DNA of 6,868 nt from Pseudomonadota bacterium (GTDB lineage: Bacteria > Pseudomonadota > Alphaproteobacteria > Sphingomonadales > Sphingomonadaceae): NCBI GenBank assembly GCA_963205285.1, contig CAUJJQ010000105.1:1-6868 (forward strand). The letters run 5' to 3'. Positions 1 through 5,467 of this stretch are shown here, in pieces (positions within the stretch are counted from its first letter, which is position 1; every line of letters begins with the position of its first letter). The position numbers and the translations under genes were made by a program. Below the pieces are notes generated by a model, which saw nothing but the letters and a program-made list of their open reading frames with translations, did no database searches and was not told where the DNA came from.

Positions 1-691
1 ACAGATGGTCTTTTATGTCCGCGATAAAGGCGCGGTGGTTGGCAAAATCCGCCGCCGGCACCGTAAAAGTGCGCGGTGCGCGAAAGGGGCGTTCGATCCG
101 CTTTAGCATCGCTGTTGCCGCCATGGCGGTCGCTTCTGCCCCCGCATTATCGCCAACCAAATGCAGGCCGATCTGCCGCCCGCCGATCAATTCGACATAA
201 AGCTGCGCCAGCAATTCGGCATCGAGCAGCGCGCCATGTTTGACCCGGCGGCTGCGGTCGATGCCATAGCGTGTGCACAGCGCATCGAGGCTGAGTTTAG
301 CCCCCGGGTGGCGCTTGCGCGCAATGGCGAGCGTATCGACCATCCGGTCGCGGTTAAGCGGGGCCACCCCCGCGCGCACCAGTTCGGCATCGATAAAGCC
401 AAAATCAAAGCTGGCATTATGCGCAACCAGCCGTGCATCCTCACCAATGAAGGTCAGGAAATCATCGACAATCGCGCCAAATAACGGCTTGTCGGATAAA
501 AAGGCATCTGAAAGCCCATGCACCGCCTGCGCGTCGGGCGGCATGGCGCGTTCGGGGTTCAAATAACAATGAAAGCTGCGCCCGGTTTCAACCCGATTGA
601 CCATTTCGATGGCGCCAATTTCAACAATGCGGTCACCATCGTCGGCATGCAGGCCAGTGGTTTCGGTATCAAAAATAATCTCACGCAACAT
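1..691 (-). CDS. dnaQ: DNA polymerase III epsilon subunit (3'-5' proofreading exonuclease), 3' end cut by window edge
   Basis: This is the proofreading subunit of the replicative DNA polymerase; it removes misincorporated 3' nucleotides in the Pol III core. Translating the minus strand from the ATG at 691-689 gives an uninterrupted frame of 230 residues that runs off the left edge without a stop. It starts MLREIIFDTETTGLHADDGD. The DEDDh exonuclease residues are all visible: Asp8 and Glu10 in FDTETTG (Exo I), Asp96 in HNASFDFGF (Exo II), and His152 and Asp157 in KHGALLDAEL (Exo III). Family members are about 230-245 aa, so only a few residues should be missing. The start is fixed by an in-frame TAA 12 nt upstream; an AAGG lies 11 nt before the ATG as a mediocre ribosome site. 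It lies 63 bp downstream of coaE in the same direction, so it may be the operon's last gene or have its own promoter. A GANTC site (722-726) sits just upstream. Confidence 0.95.
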   Translation of the reverse strand, partial: MLREIIFDTETTGLHADDGDRIVEIGAIEMVNRVETGRSFHCYLNPERAMPPDAQAVHGLSDAFLSDKPLFGAIVDDFLTFIGEDARLVAHNASFDFGFIDAELVRAGVAPLNRDRMVDTLAIARKRHPGAKLSLDALCTRYGIDRSRRVKHGALLDAELLAQLYVELIGGRQIGLHLVGDNAGAEATAMAATAMLKRIERPFRAPRTFTVPAADFANHRAFIADIKDHL

Positions 692-754
692 CAGTAACTT
701 AACCTTTGCCTGCGCCGCGATGATTCGGGCATCGGGAGCAGGATTATGCGCGGA

Positions 755-1378
755 CTATGCGCCCACCCCCGCACTTAGGCAAGCGATCAGCGCCAATATT
801 TGCGCGCGTGTTTCAGCCAGCGAAACCCCGGTATCGATGATATGGTCGGCGCGGGCGCGCTTGTCGGCATCAGGCATTTGGTGGGCGCGAATCGCGGCGA
901 ATTTTTTCGCGCTCATCCCCTGCCGAGCGAGGACACGGCGCGCCTGTTCCGCCTCGCCACAAGAGGCGACGAGGATGACGTCCACCGCATCCGCCCCGCC
1001 CTTTTCAAACAGCAGGGGGATGTCAAAAACCAGCATCGGCGCATCAAGATGCGCGCGGACAAATTCAGCGCGCGCCGCCGCCACCGCCGGGTGGATGATG
1101 GCTTCGAGCCGCGCCAGCGCCGCCCTATCGCCCAGCACCGCAGCGCCCAATTCCTGGCGGTCGATACCCCCGTCGTCCCCGATCGTGCCGGGAAAAGCCG
1201 CCGCAATCGCCGCCACCAGTGCGCCGCCCGGCCCCTGCAGGCGGTGCACAGCAGCATCGGCACAAAAAACCGGCACGCCCGCATCACGAAACATCGCCGC
1301 AACGGTCGATTTACCCATGCCGATCGAGCCGGTAAGCCCCAAAATCAGGGGTTTGGAGGGATTTTCGGTTGACGTCAT
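755..1378 (-). CDS. coaE: Dephospho-CoA kinase
   Basis: This enzyme carries out the last step of coenzyme A synthesis: ATP-dependent phosphorylation of the ribose 3'-OH of dephospho-CoA, in the cytoplasm. The 207-residue product has the usual family length. It carries a P-loop GSIGMGKST (residues 17-25, Lys23), an ADAAVH motif (40-45) matching the family's DADxxVH with the first Asp replaced by Cys39, IIHPAV (94-99), a conserved FDIPLLFE strand (118-125) and a C-terminal KRARADHIIDTG (173-184) that matches the CoaE lid/substrate region. The ATG overlaps the aroE stop as ATGA (1375-1378), so translation is probably coupled to aroE. It ends in TAG at 757-755. Identity rests on several independent motifs and on the usual alphaproteobacterial aroE-coaE-dnaQ order. 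Confidence 0.95.
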   Translation of the reverse strand: MTSTENPSKPLILGLTGSIGMGKSTVAAMFRDAGVPVFCADAAVHRLQGPGGALVAAIAAAFPGTIGDDGGIDRQELGAAVLGDRAALARLEAIIHPAVAAARAEFVRAHLDAPMLVFDIPLLFEKGGADAVDVILVASCGEAEQARRVLARQGMSAKKFAAIRAHQMPDADKRARADHIIDTGVSLAETRAQILALIACLSAGVGA

Positions 1379-2217
1379 GCCAGCAATATCCCGCGTAATT
1401 CATCATCATCCTCGCGCGGCGGCGCTACCCCGAAAAATAGTTCAAAGGCGACCGCCGCTTGCCCGACCAGCATGTCCAGCCCGTCGATGGTGACCAGATC
1501 GCGTGCCTCTGCTGCGGCGAGGAGCGGCGTCACCAGCGGCGCATAAACAATGTCATACACCATCGCATCGGGCCCCAGCGGAGATAGATCAAGTTCCAGC
1601 GGGGCCTGCCCGGCCATGCCGAGCGCGGATGCATTGACGAGGAGGCGGGCATCGCCGGGCAAACGCGCATCAAGCGCCAGCGCGCGACCGACAAGCCCAA
1701 AATGGGCGAGCAGCGCGCTCGCTTTTAGCACATTGCGGTTCAAAATCGTCACTTTGGCGATGCCCGCTTGTTTCAATGCAAAGAGTATAGCGCGCGCCGC
1801 GCCCCCCGCACCGACGACAATCGCATGTTCGCCCGTCCAATCCACATCGGCAATTGGCGCATAAAAGCCCGCCGCATCCGAATTGCTGGCAATTAATTGG
1901 CCCGTATCATCGCGCATGATGATGTTCGCGGCGCCCATGCTTTGCCCTACCCCGCCGGGGTCGGCGACATGCGAAAGCACCTCCAGTTTATGCGGCACGG
2001 TGACATTACAGCCGCGAAAATTGGGACAGGCGCTGCGCGATGCGACATAATCGCCCAAGCGGTCAGGGGGCACATGCACCGCGCGATATTCTGCGGTTAT
2101 CCCCAATTTTTGTAGCCAGAATCCGTGGATTAGCGGCGATTTACTATGGCTGATGGGATCACCGATCACCTCTGCATAGGGTGCATCGGGCAGCGGCGCG
2201 TCAAACCCATTGTTCAT
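1375..2217 (-). CDS. aroE: Shikimate 5-dehydrogenase (NADP)
   Basis: AroE reduces 3-dehydroshikimate to shikimate with NADPH in the pathway to chorismate and aromatic amino acids. The 280-residue protein shows the whole family pattern. Shikimate-binding serines are in ISHSKSP (22-28). The catalytic lysine is Lys77 in NVTVPHK, and its partner is Asp114 in SNSDAAGF, where most members have NTDxxG. The Rossmann glycine loop is GAGGAARA (136-143), followed by the cofactor 2'-phosphate-type motif NRN (160-162, usually NRT). NASALGM (195-201), YDIVYAPLVTPLL (221-233) and DGLDMLVGQAAVAFELFFG (245-263) complete the fold. The start overlaps the maf stop by 4 bp (ATGA, 2214-2217), and the end overlaps the coaE start the same way. 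The ASN-Ser-Asp and NRN variants look conservative, so an active AroE rather than a YdiB- or quinate-type paralogue is the best reading. Confidence 0.96.
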   Translation of the reverse strand: MNNGFDAPLPDAPYAEVIGDPISHSKSPLIHGFWLQKLGITAEYRAVHVPPDRLGDYVASRSACPNFRGCNVTVPHKLEVLSHVADPGGVGQSMGAANIIMRDDTGQLIASNSDAAGFYAPIADVDWTGEHAIVVGAGGAARAILFALKQAGIAKVTILNRNVLKASALLAHFGLVGRALALDARLPGDARLLVNASALGMAGQAPLELDLSPLGPDAMVYDIVYAPLVTPLLAAAEARDLVTIDGLDMLVGQAAVAFELFFGVAPPREDDDELRGILLA

Positions 2218-2804
2218 GGCTGCACCAGCCCTTGCGCGCGCAACCAGCGCAGCAGTTCGAGCAGCGGCATGCCCAATATGGTGAAATAATCGCCCGCTAT
2301 CTTGTCGAACAAATTAACCCCGCGTCCTTCGATCCGAAAACAGCCGACACAGCCCGATATGGCGGGCCATTCGACATCCAGATAGGCATCAATCGCCGCG
2401 CTGCTCAGGGTGCGGACATGCAGTTTGGCAATGCCGATATGCCGCCAGATCGGCTGGCCCCCTTCGCACGCGACAATCGCGCTCATCAACGTCATCACCT
2501 GGCCTGAAAATGCCGCAAGATGCGCCGCTGCATCCGCCCGGGAGGTTGGTTTATCATAAATTTTGCCATCGACGACGATGATTGAATCGACGCCCAGACA
2601 CAGCGCGGCGGGTTCGCCCAAGCTTGCTTTGCGCGCCTTCATTTCGGCCAGCGCATCGGCAATATCACGCACAGGCGCGCCAGCCATCGCGGCCTTCAGT
2701 GCGGCTTCATCGGCATGGACGGGGCGGGCGATAAAATCGACCCCTGCCCCCTCCAGCATATCGCGGCGCGACGCGCTGGCGCTCGCCAAAATCAACTGGC
2801 GCAT
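2214..2804 (-). CDS. maf: Maf family nucleoside triphosphate pyrophosphatase
   Basis: Maf proteins hydrolyse nucleoside triphosphates, often modified or non-canonical ones, to monophosphate and pyrophosphate, and are also linked to restraint of septation in some bacteria. The 196-residue product begins with the Maf signature LILASASASRRDML (4-17). It has the metal/catalytic Asp73 in GVDSIIVVDGKIYDKP (71-86) and the closing block GRGVNLFDKIAGDYFTILGMP (160-180), matching the family's final G-x-G and GDYxxxxGLP motifs. The CVGCFRIEG stretch (152-160) resembles the YceF (7-methyl-GTP) side of the family more than YhdE (dTTP/UTP), but substrate cannot be settled by eye. Its ATG lies inside the end of the PPSR gene (13-bp overlap, 2792-2804), with AGGTGG immediately before the start, and its TGA overlaps the aroE ATG. 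Coupled translation within one operon is therefore likely. Confidence 0.93.
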   Translation of the reverse strand: MRQLILASASASRRDMLEGAGVDFIARPVHADEAALKAAMAGAPVRDIADALAEMKARKASLGEPAALCLGVDSIIVVDGKIYDKPTSRADAAAHLAAFSGQVMTLMSAIVACEGGQPIWRHIGIAKLHVRTLSSAAIDAYLDVEWPAISGCVGCFRIEGRGVNLFDKIAGDYFTILGMPLLELLRWLRAQGLVQP

Positions 2805-3619
2805 CCACCTGTCCCTTCGGCCCTGTCGGCAAATAGTTTCAATATCGCCGCGGCGCTTTCCTCGATCGAGCGGCGGGTCACATCGATCACCGGCCAGCCA
2901 TTGTCGGTGAACATGCGGCGGGCATAGCCAATCTCCCGCGCGACCGCTTCGGCATCGGCATAGGGGCTCGCCCTGTCCTCCCCCAAAGCGCTCAACCGGT
3001 TGCGCCGCACCGCAACCAACCGGTCAGCACTGGTCGTCAGCCCAACAATCAACGGTTTTTTCAGCGAAAAAAGGCTGGCTGGCGGCGGTGCTTCGGGGAT
3101 GATCGGGATATTGGCGGTGCGATAGCCCCGGTTGGCGAGGTAGATGCTGGTCGGCGTTTTGGAGGAGCGGGAGACGCCAGCCAAAATAATATCCGCATCC
3201 TCCCACCCTTCGGGGTGGATGCCATCATCATGCGCCATCGTATAATGGATCGCCTCCACCCGCGCAAAATAAGCAGCGTCGAGGCTATGTTGCCGCCCCG
3301 GCCGCGCCTTTGCCTCCTGCCCCAGCATCTGCGACAGCGCAAAGGTAACGCTGTCGAGTGCGGCAACCGCAGGGAGGCCGAGCCTTTGTGCCCCCGCCTC
3401 CAACGCCGCGCGCAAATCGCGATTGACCAGAGTGAAGAGGATGAGGCCAGGGTTATCGGCGACTTCTGCTAGGATGCGCTCCAGATGCGCAGGGGAACGC
3501 ACCATCGGCCAGAAATGTCGGGTAACCGCGACATCATCAAACTGCGCCAACGCCGCCTTGGCGAGATTTTCCAGCGTTTCGCCGGTGGAATCCGATACAA
3601 GATGGAGGTGGAGTTGCAT
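2792..3619 (-). CDS. ppsR: PPSR/PDRP family (DUF299) bifunctional kinase/pyrophosphorylase regulating PEP synthase or pyruvate phosphate dikinase
   Basis: Members of this family inactivate PEP synthase or pyruvate phosphate dikinase by ADP-dependent threonine phosphorylation and reactivate it by Pi-dependent dephosphorylation. This is inferred from the family; the target is not in the window. With the start at the ATG 3619-3617 the protein is 275 residues, normal for the family, and begins MQLHLHLVSDSTGETLENLA. The P-loop GVSRSSKTPTS is at 148-158, HYTMAHDDG at 125-133, and the conserved C-terminal IDVTRRSIEESAAAI at 245-259. The frame stays open a further 72 codons upstream across the origin, but that stretch is low-complexity, matches nothing familiar and overlaps DnaA boxes, so I reject it as coding. 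There is no strong Shine-Dalgarno sequence. The orthologue in Caulobacter and Rickettsia (RP001) flanks the replication origin. The symbol follows E. coli; if the target is PPDK, another name would be apt. Confidence 0.92.
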   Translation of the reverse strand: MQLHLHLVSDSTGETLENLAKAALAQFDDVAVTRHFWPMVRSPAHLERILAEVADNPGLILFTLVNRDLRAALEAGAQRLGLPAVAALDSVTFALSQMLGQEAKARPGRQHSLDAAYFARVEAIHYTMAHDDGIHPEGWEDADIILAGVSRSSKTPTSIYLANRGYRTANIPIIPEAPPPASLFSLKKPLIVGLTTSADRLVAVRRNRLSALGEDRASPYADAEAVAREIGYARRMFTDNGWPVIDVTRRSIEESAAAILKLFADRAEGTGGCAS

Positions 3620-3640
3620 CGCGCTGTCATGTGGCGCGCC

Positions 3641-3649
3641 TGTGGATAA
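3641..3649 (-). promoter_or_regulatory. DnaA box, perfect match to TTATCCACA
   Basis: The plus strand reads TGTGGATAA, the exact reverse complement of the E. coli high-affinity consensus TTATCCACA. It lies 21 bp upstream of the PPSR start codon and opens the 12-bp-phased array. It is the only perfect box in the origin interval and so the likely anchor for DnaA. Confidence 0.88.
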
Positions 3650-3664
3650 GGCAAGGGATGAAAT

Positions 3665-3673
3665 TGGGGATAA
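3665..3673 (-). promoter_or_regulatory. DnaA box, one mismatch (TGGGGATAA)
   Basis: This is the third unit of the phased array. It differs from TGTGGATAA only at the third base. It has the same orientation as the perfect box 24 bp away. Confidence 0.65.
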
Positions 3674-3676
3674 ATC

Positions 3677-3685
3677 TGGGGATGA
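3677..3685 (-). promoter_or_regulatory. Weak DnaA box (TGGGGATGA)
   Basis: This is the fourth unit of the phased array, with two mismatches to TGTGGATAA. Alone it would be unremarkable; the exact 12-bp phase with its neighbours is what supports it. Confidence 0.45.
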
Positions 3686-3721
3686 ACAGCACCCATAACA
3701 TCCTACCGCGCCATGCCGATT

Positions 3722-3730
3722 CCATCCACA
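3722..3730 (+). promoter_or_regulatory. Weak DnaA box (CCATCCACA)
   Basis: It keeps the seven-base core ATCCACA and mismatches the first two bases of TTATCCACA. It points opposite to the left array, and a GANTC site (3718-3722) overlaps its first base. Confidence 0.5.
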
Positions 3731-3753
3731 GCCCCTTCCCCGGCGCGCACCCA

Positions 3754-3762
3754 TTGTCCACA
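3754..3762 (+). promoter_or_regulatory. DnaA box, one mismatch (TTGTCCACA)
   Basis: It differs from TTATCCACA at one base and forms an inverted pair with the box at 3766-3774. The shared palindrome has 7-bp arms (TCCACAG at 3757-3763, CTGTGGA at 3765-3771) around a single central G at 3764. Confidence 0.7.
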
Positions 3763-3765
3763 GGC

Positions 3766-3774
3766 TGTGGATAT
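3766..3774 (-). promoter_or_regulatory. DnaA box, one mismatch (TGTGGATAT)
   Basis: The reverse complement is ATATCCACA, one base off consensus. It is the right half of the inverted pair, and a degenerate box-like TGGGGATGG abuts it directly at 3775-3783. Confidence 0.72.
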
Positions 3775-3789
3775 TGGGGATGGATTGGG

Positions 3790-3818
3790 CGACTCGTGGG
3801 CGGTGTGCGAGTCGATTC
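3790..3818. promoter_or_regulatory. Cluster of three GANTC (CcrM-type) methylation sites, two in the arms of an inverted repeat
   Basis: CGACTCG (3790-3796) and CGAGTCG (3808-3814) are perfect 7-bp inverted arms around an 11-nt loop. Each arm contains a GANTC site (GACTC 3791-3795, GAGTC 3809-3813), and a third, GATTC (3814-3818), abuts the right arm. Two more lie nearby at 3718-3722 and 3588-3592. GANTC is the sequence methylated by CcrM, the cell-cycle adenine methyltransferase widespread in Alphaproteobacteria. The sites are seen; a role in timing or marking the origin is inferred. Confidence 0.6.
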
Positions 3819-3872
3819 TGACCCCCTCGGGACAATATGGGCAGAGGCTATTTTTCCCCGGCTTTCGCCCGC

Positions 3873-3889
3873 CATCAACTATCATCAAC
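3873..3889 (+). repeat. Paired CATCAAC direct repeats, 10 bp apart, beside the A/T run
   Basis: CATCAAC occurs at 3873-3879 and again at 3883-3889, one helical turn apart and immediately left of the A/T run. Read on the minus strand this is a TAG/TGA/GAT-rich stretch between the DnaA boxes and the unwinding element, the place where DnaA-trio elements are found in other origins. The trio reading is speculative; only the repeat itself is certain. Confidence 0.4.
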
Positions 3890-3891
3890 CC

Positions 3892-3910
3892 TATTAAATA
3901 TATATATTTT
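3892..3910. other. 19-bp pure A/T run, probable DNA unwinding element
   Basis: Nineteen consecutive A/T bases stand out in an otherwise GC-rich window. They include a 14-bp perfect palindrome (3896-3909) centred on alternating TA. The run ends 17 bp before the hemE start codon. Its position at the edge of the DnaA-box cluster fits an unwinding element. It could also supply the -10 region of the hemE promoter, though I see no convincing -35 partner. Confidence 0.65.
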
Positions 3911-3914
3911 GGGT

Positions 3915-3922
3915 AAGAGAGG
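3915..3922 (+). promoter_or_regulatory. Ribosome binding site of hemE
   Basis: AAGAGAGG lies 5 nt upstream of the ATG at 3928 and supports that start. The alternative in-frame ATG at 3970 (product beginning MANQAIEK, 349 aa) has no purine-rich sequence before it. Confidence 0.6.
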
Positions 3923-3927
3923 CGGCG

Positions 3928-5019
3928 ATGTCTACGCCTCCCTCCCCACTCAATCCTGTATCCCAGCATATGGCCAATCAGGCCATCGAAAAACCGCACC
4001 TGTTGCGCGTTTTGGATGGCGAGATTTTGGATCCGCCGCCCTTGTGGCTGATGCGCCAGGCGGGGCGCTATCTGCCCGAATATCGCGCGCTGCGTGCGGA
4101 CAAGGGTGGTTTCCTCGACCTATGCTATGACCCTGTGGCAGCAACGGAAATTACGCTGCAACCCATTCGCCGCTTTGGCTTTGATGGTGCGATCCTTTTT
4201 TCCGATATATTGGTGATCCCCCACGCTTTGGGGCAGAATCTATGGTTTGAAATGGGCGAAGGGCCGCGCCTCGCCCCGCCGCTGGTCGATGGCGCGCTGG
4301 ATGCGCTCAGCGCCGCGCCCGAACTTCTGGCCCCCGTTATCGAAACGGTGCGCAGCGTGCGCGCTGCTTTGCCGCGAGAAACCGCCTTTTTGGGCTTTGC
4401 CGGCTCCCCCTGGACGGTTGCAACCTATATGGTGGCAGGGGCTGGCAGTCGCGATCAGGCCGCCGCGCGCCGTCTGGCCTATGGCGATCCGCTTGCGTTT
4501 GGCGCGCTCATCGATGCGATTGTCGCTGCCACCATCGATTATCTCGCCGATCAACTGGCAGCGGGGGTTGATGCGGTGCAATTATTTGATTCATGGGCGG
4601 GCAGCCTGTCGCCGGCACAGTTTGAACGCTGGGTGATTGCGCCCAATGCCGCAATTGTGGCGGGGCTGCGCGCGCGGGTGCCGGGCGCACGCATCATCGG
4701 CTTTCCCAAGGGCGCGGGCGGAAAATTGGCTGCTTATGCGCGCGAAACCGGGGTCGATGCGCTGGGGCTGGATGAAAGCGTTGATCCCCATTGGGCCAAT
4801 AAAATCTTGCCTGAAAATCTGCCGGTGCAGGGCAATCTTGACCCGCTGGCGCTGATTGCAGGGGGTGATGCGCTGACCGGTGCGATTGACAATATCCGCG
4901 TCGCCTTTGCTGGTCGTCCGCATATTTTCAATCTGGGGCACGGGATTTTGCCCGACACCCCGATTGCCCATGTCGAAAGTCTGATTGCGCGGGTGCGCAC
5001 GGCGCGAGCGGCGGCGTAA
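3928..5019 (+). CDS. hemE: Uroporphyrinogen III decarboxylase
   Basis: HemE removes the four acetate carboxyl groups of uroporphyrinogen III to give coproporphyrinogen III in haem synthesis; it is a cytoplasmic TIM-barrel enzyme needing no cofactor. The 363-residue frame contains the signature PLWLMRQAGRYLPEYR (38-53), ILFSDIL with the catalytic-type Asp93 (89-95), FAGSPWT (157-163), LFDSWAG (219-225), GNLDP (302-306) and NLGHGILPDTP (335-345). The family is usually 340-355 aa, so about 14 extra N-terminal residues are present if the first ATG is used. Its ribosome site favours that start, while the ATG at 3970 would give a more typical length. It begins 17 bp after the A/T run of the origin and its stop overlaps the hemJ start. 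Transcription runs away from the origin. Confidence 0.97.
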   Translation: MSTPPSPLNPVSQHMANQAIEKPHLLRVLDGEILDPPPLWLMRQAGRYLPEYRALRADKGGFLDLCYDPVAATEITLQPIRRFGFDGAILFSDILVIPHALGQNLWFEMGEGPRLAPPLVDGALDALSAAPELLAPVIETVRSVRAALPRETAFLGFAGSPWTVATYMVAGAGSRDQAAARRLAYGDPLAFGALIDAIVAATIDYLADQLAAGVDAVQLFDSWAGSLSPAQFERWVIAPNAAIVAGLRARVPGARIIGFPKGAGGKLAAYARETGVDALGLDESVDPHWANKILPENLPVQGNLDPLALIAGGDALTGAIDNIRVAFAGRPHIFNLGHGILPDTPIAHVESLIARVRTARAAA

Positions 5020-5462
5020 TGATCGGCTTTCTAGGTAATTTTTACCTTTGGGTGGTGGCGCTCCACGTCATTTTCGTCATCTTCCTGATGGCAAGCCTGT
5101 TCATGATGCCGCGCTTTTTCATCTATCATCAAGAGGCGGAGGCGGGCTCGGCAGAGGCGGCGCGCTGGGTCGAGCGAGAGGCTAAATTGCGACGCATCAT
5201 CATGAACCCGTCGATTTGCATGGTGTGGATTTTTGGGCTGATGCTGGCAGCCAATGGTGATTTCTGGCTGCAAGGCTGGTTTCTGGCCAAATTGGCGCTG
5301 GTGACCATCCTCTCCGCTTACCATGGCTGGCTGGTCGGCTATGCCAAGGCGCTGGCACGCGGCGAACAGCGCTGGAGCGGTAAAAAACTACGCCTGTTCA
5401 ATGAGATACCTGGCATGATCGCCATTCCTGTCGTGCTGCTGGTTTTTACCAAACCATTTTAA
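5019..5462 (+). CDS. hemJ: HemJ-type protoporphyrinogen IX oxidase (membrane protein)
   Basis: HemJ oxidises protoporphyrinogen IX to protoporphyrin IX in bacteria that lack HemG and HemY. The 147-residue hydrophobic protein has the family's usual length and about four membrane segments (roughly residues 8-30, 62-79, 85-108 and 130-145). Conserved features visible are His16 in ALHVIFVIFLMASLFMMPR, PRFFIYH (31-37), NPSICMVWIFG (63-73), the membrane-embedded Lys91 and His102 in KLALVTILSAYHGW (91-104), and RLFNEIPG (125-132). It has no signal peptide. It is coupled to hemE by TAATG (TAA 5017-5019, ATG 5019-5021), which links an early-porphyrin soluble enzyme with a late membrane one. Older annotations call this family UPF0093 or CopD-like; the haem context favours HemJ. 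Confidence 0.93.
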   Translation: MIGFLGNFYLWVVALHVIFVIFLMASLFMMPRFFIYHQEAEAGSAEAARWVEREAKLRRIIMNPSICMVWIFGLMLAANGDFWLQGWFLAKLALVTILSAYHGWLVGYAKALARGEQRWSGKKLRLFNEIPGMIAIPVVLLVFTKPF

Positions 5463-5467
5463 ACAGC

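Larger units (their letters stand above)
3641..3688 (-). repeat. Four 12-bp units with GGATRA cores in exact phase (DnaA-box array)
   Basis: The units begin at 3641, 3653, 3665 and 3677. Their cores at positions 4-9 read GGATAA, GGATGA, GGATAA, GGATGA, at exactly 12-bp spacing and alternating A/G. Unit 1 is a perfect DnaA box, unit 3 (TGGGGATAA) has one mismatch, unit 4 (TGGGGATGA) has two, and unit 2 (AAGGGATGA) has four but keeps the core. All point the same way. This looks like an ordered array of one strong and several weak initiator sites, allowing a DnaA filament to grow from the strong site. Confidence 0.75.
3620..3927. other. oriC: Probable chromosomal replication origin (oriC) between PPSR gene and hemE
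   Basis: This 308-bp divergent interval has no convincing gene. What is seen, left to right: a perfect DnaA box at 3641-3649, a 12-bp-phased array of box-like GGATRA elements to 3688, an isolated ATCCACA at 3724-3730, an inverted pair of one-mismatch boxes at 3754-3774, three GANTC sites at 3791-3818, paired CATCAAC repeats at 3873-3889, and a 19-bp run of pure A/T at 3892-3910. Established knowledge: the Caulobacter origin lies between hemE and the DUF299 gene (RP001 homologue), and the same neighbourhood marks origins in other Alphaproteobacteria. Combining location and content, I infer this is the chromosome origin, with initiator binding on the left and the unwinding element next to hemE. 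It must also hold the divergent promoters of both flanking genes; I cannot pick them out. Confidence 0.87.

Noticed and set aside
692..754. Own promoter for dnaQ (CATAAT at 748-743 on the minus strand)
   Set aside because: The -10-like hexamer is good, but the expected -35 position is CGGGGG. There is not enough to call a promoter.
597..1493. 298-codon open frame on the plus strand opposite coaE and dnaQ
   Set aside because: This is a GC-rich antisense shadow: Ala/Ser/Arg-rich with no motifs. The opposite strand encodes two unmistakable enzymes.
3620..3835. 72-codon upstream extension of the PPSR reading frame across the intergenic region
   Set aside because: The 12-bp repeats are a multiple of three, so they keep the frame open by chance. 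The resulting residues are low-complexity, with no family similarity. The family starts at the MQLHLHLVSDSTGE segment and the DNA there is full of DnaA boxes.
3883..3896. IHF site beside the A/T run
   Set aside because: ATCAA is present but the TTR element is one base out of register and the leading W is C. The match is too weak to list.
3892..3910. CtrA site (TTAA-N7-TTAA) in the A/T run
   Set aside because: Only one TTAA half (3894-3897) is present; no second half lies at the right spacing.
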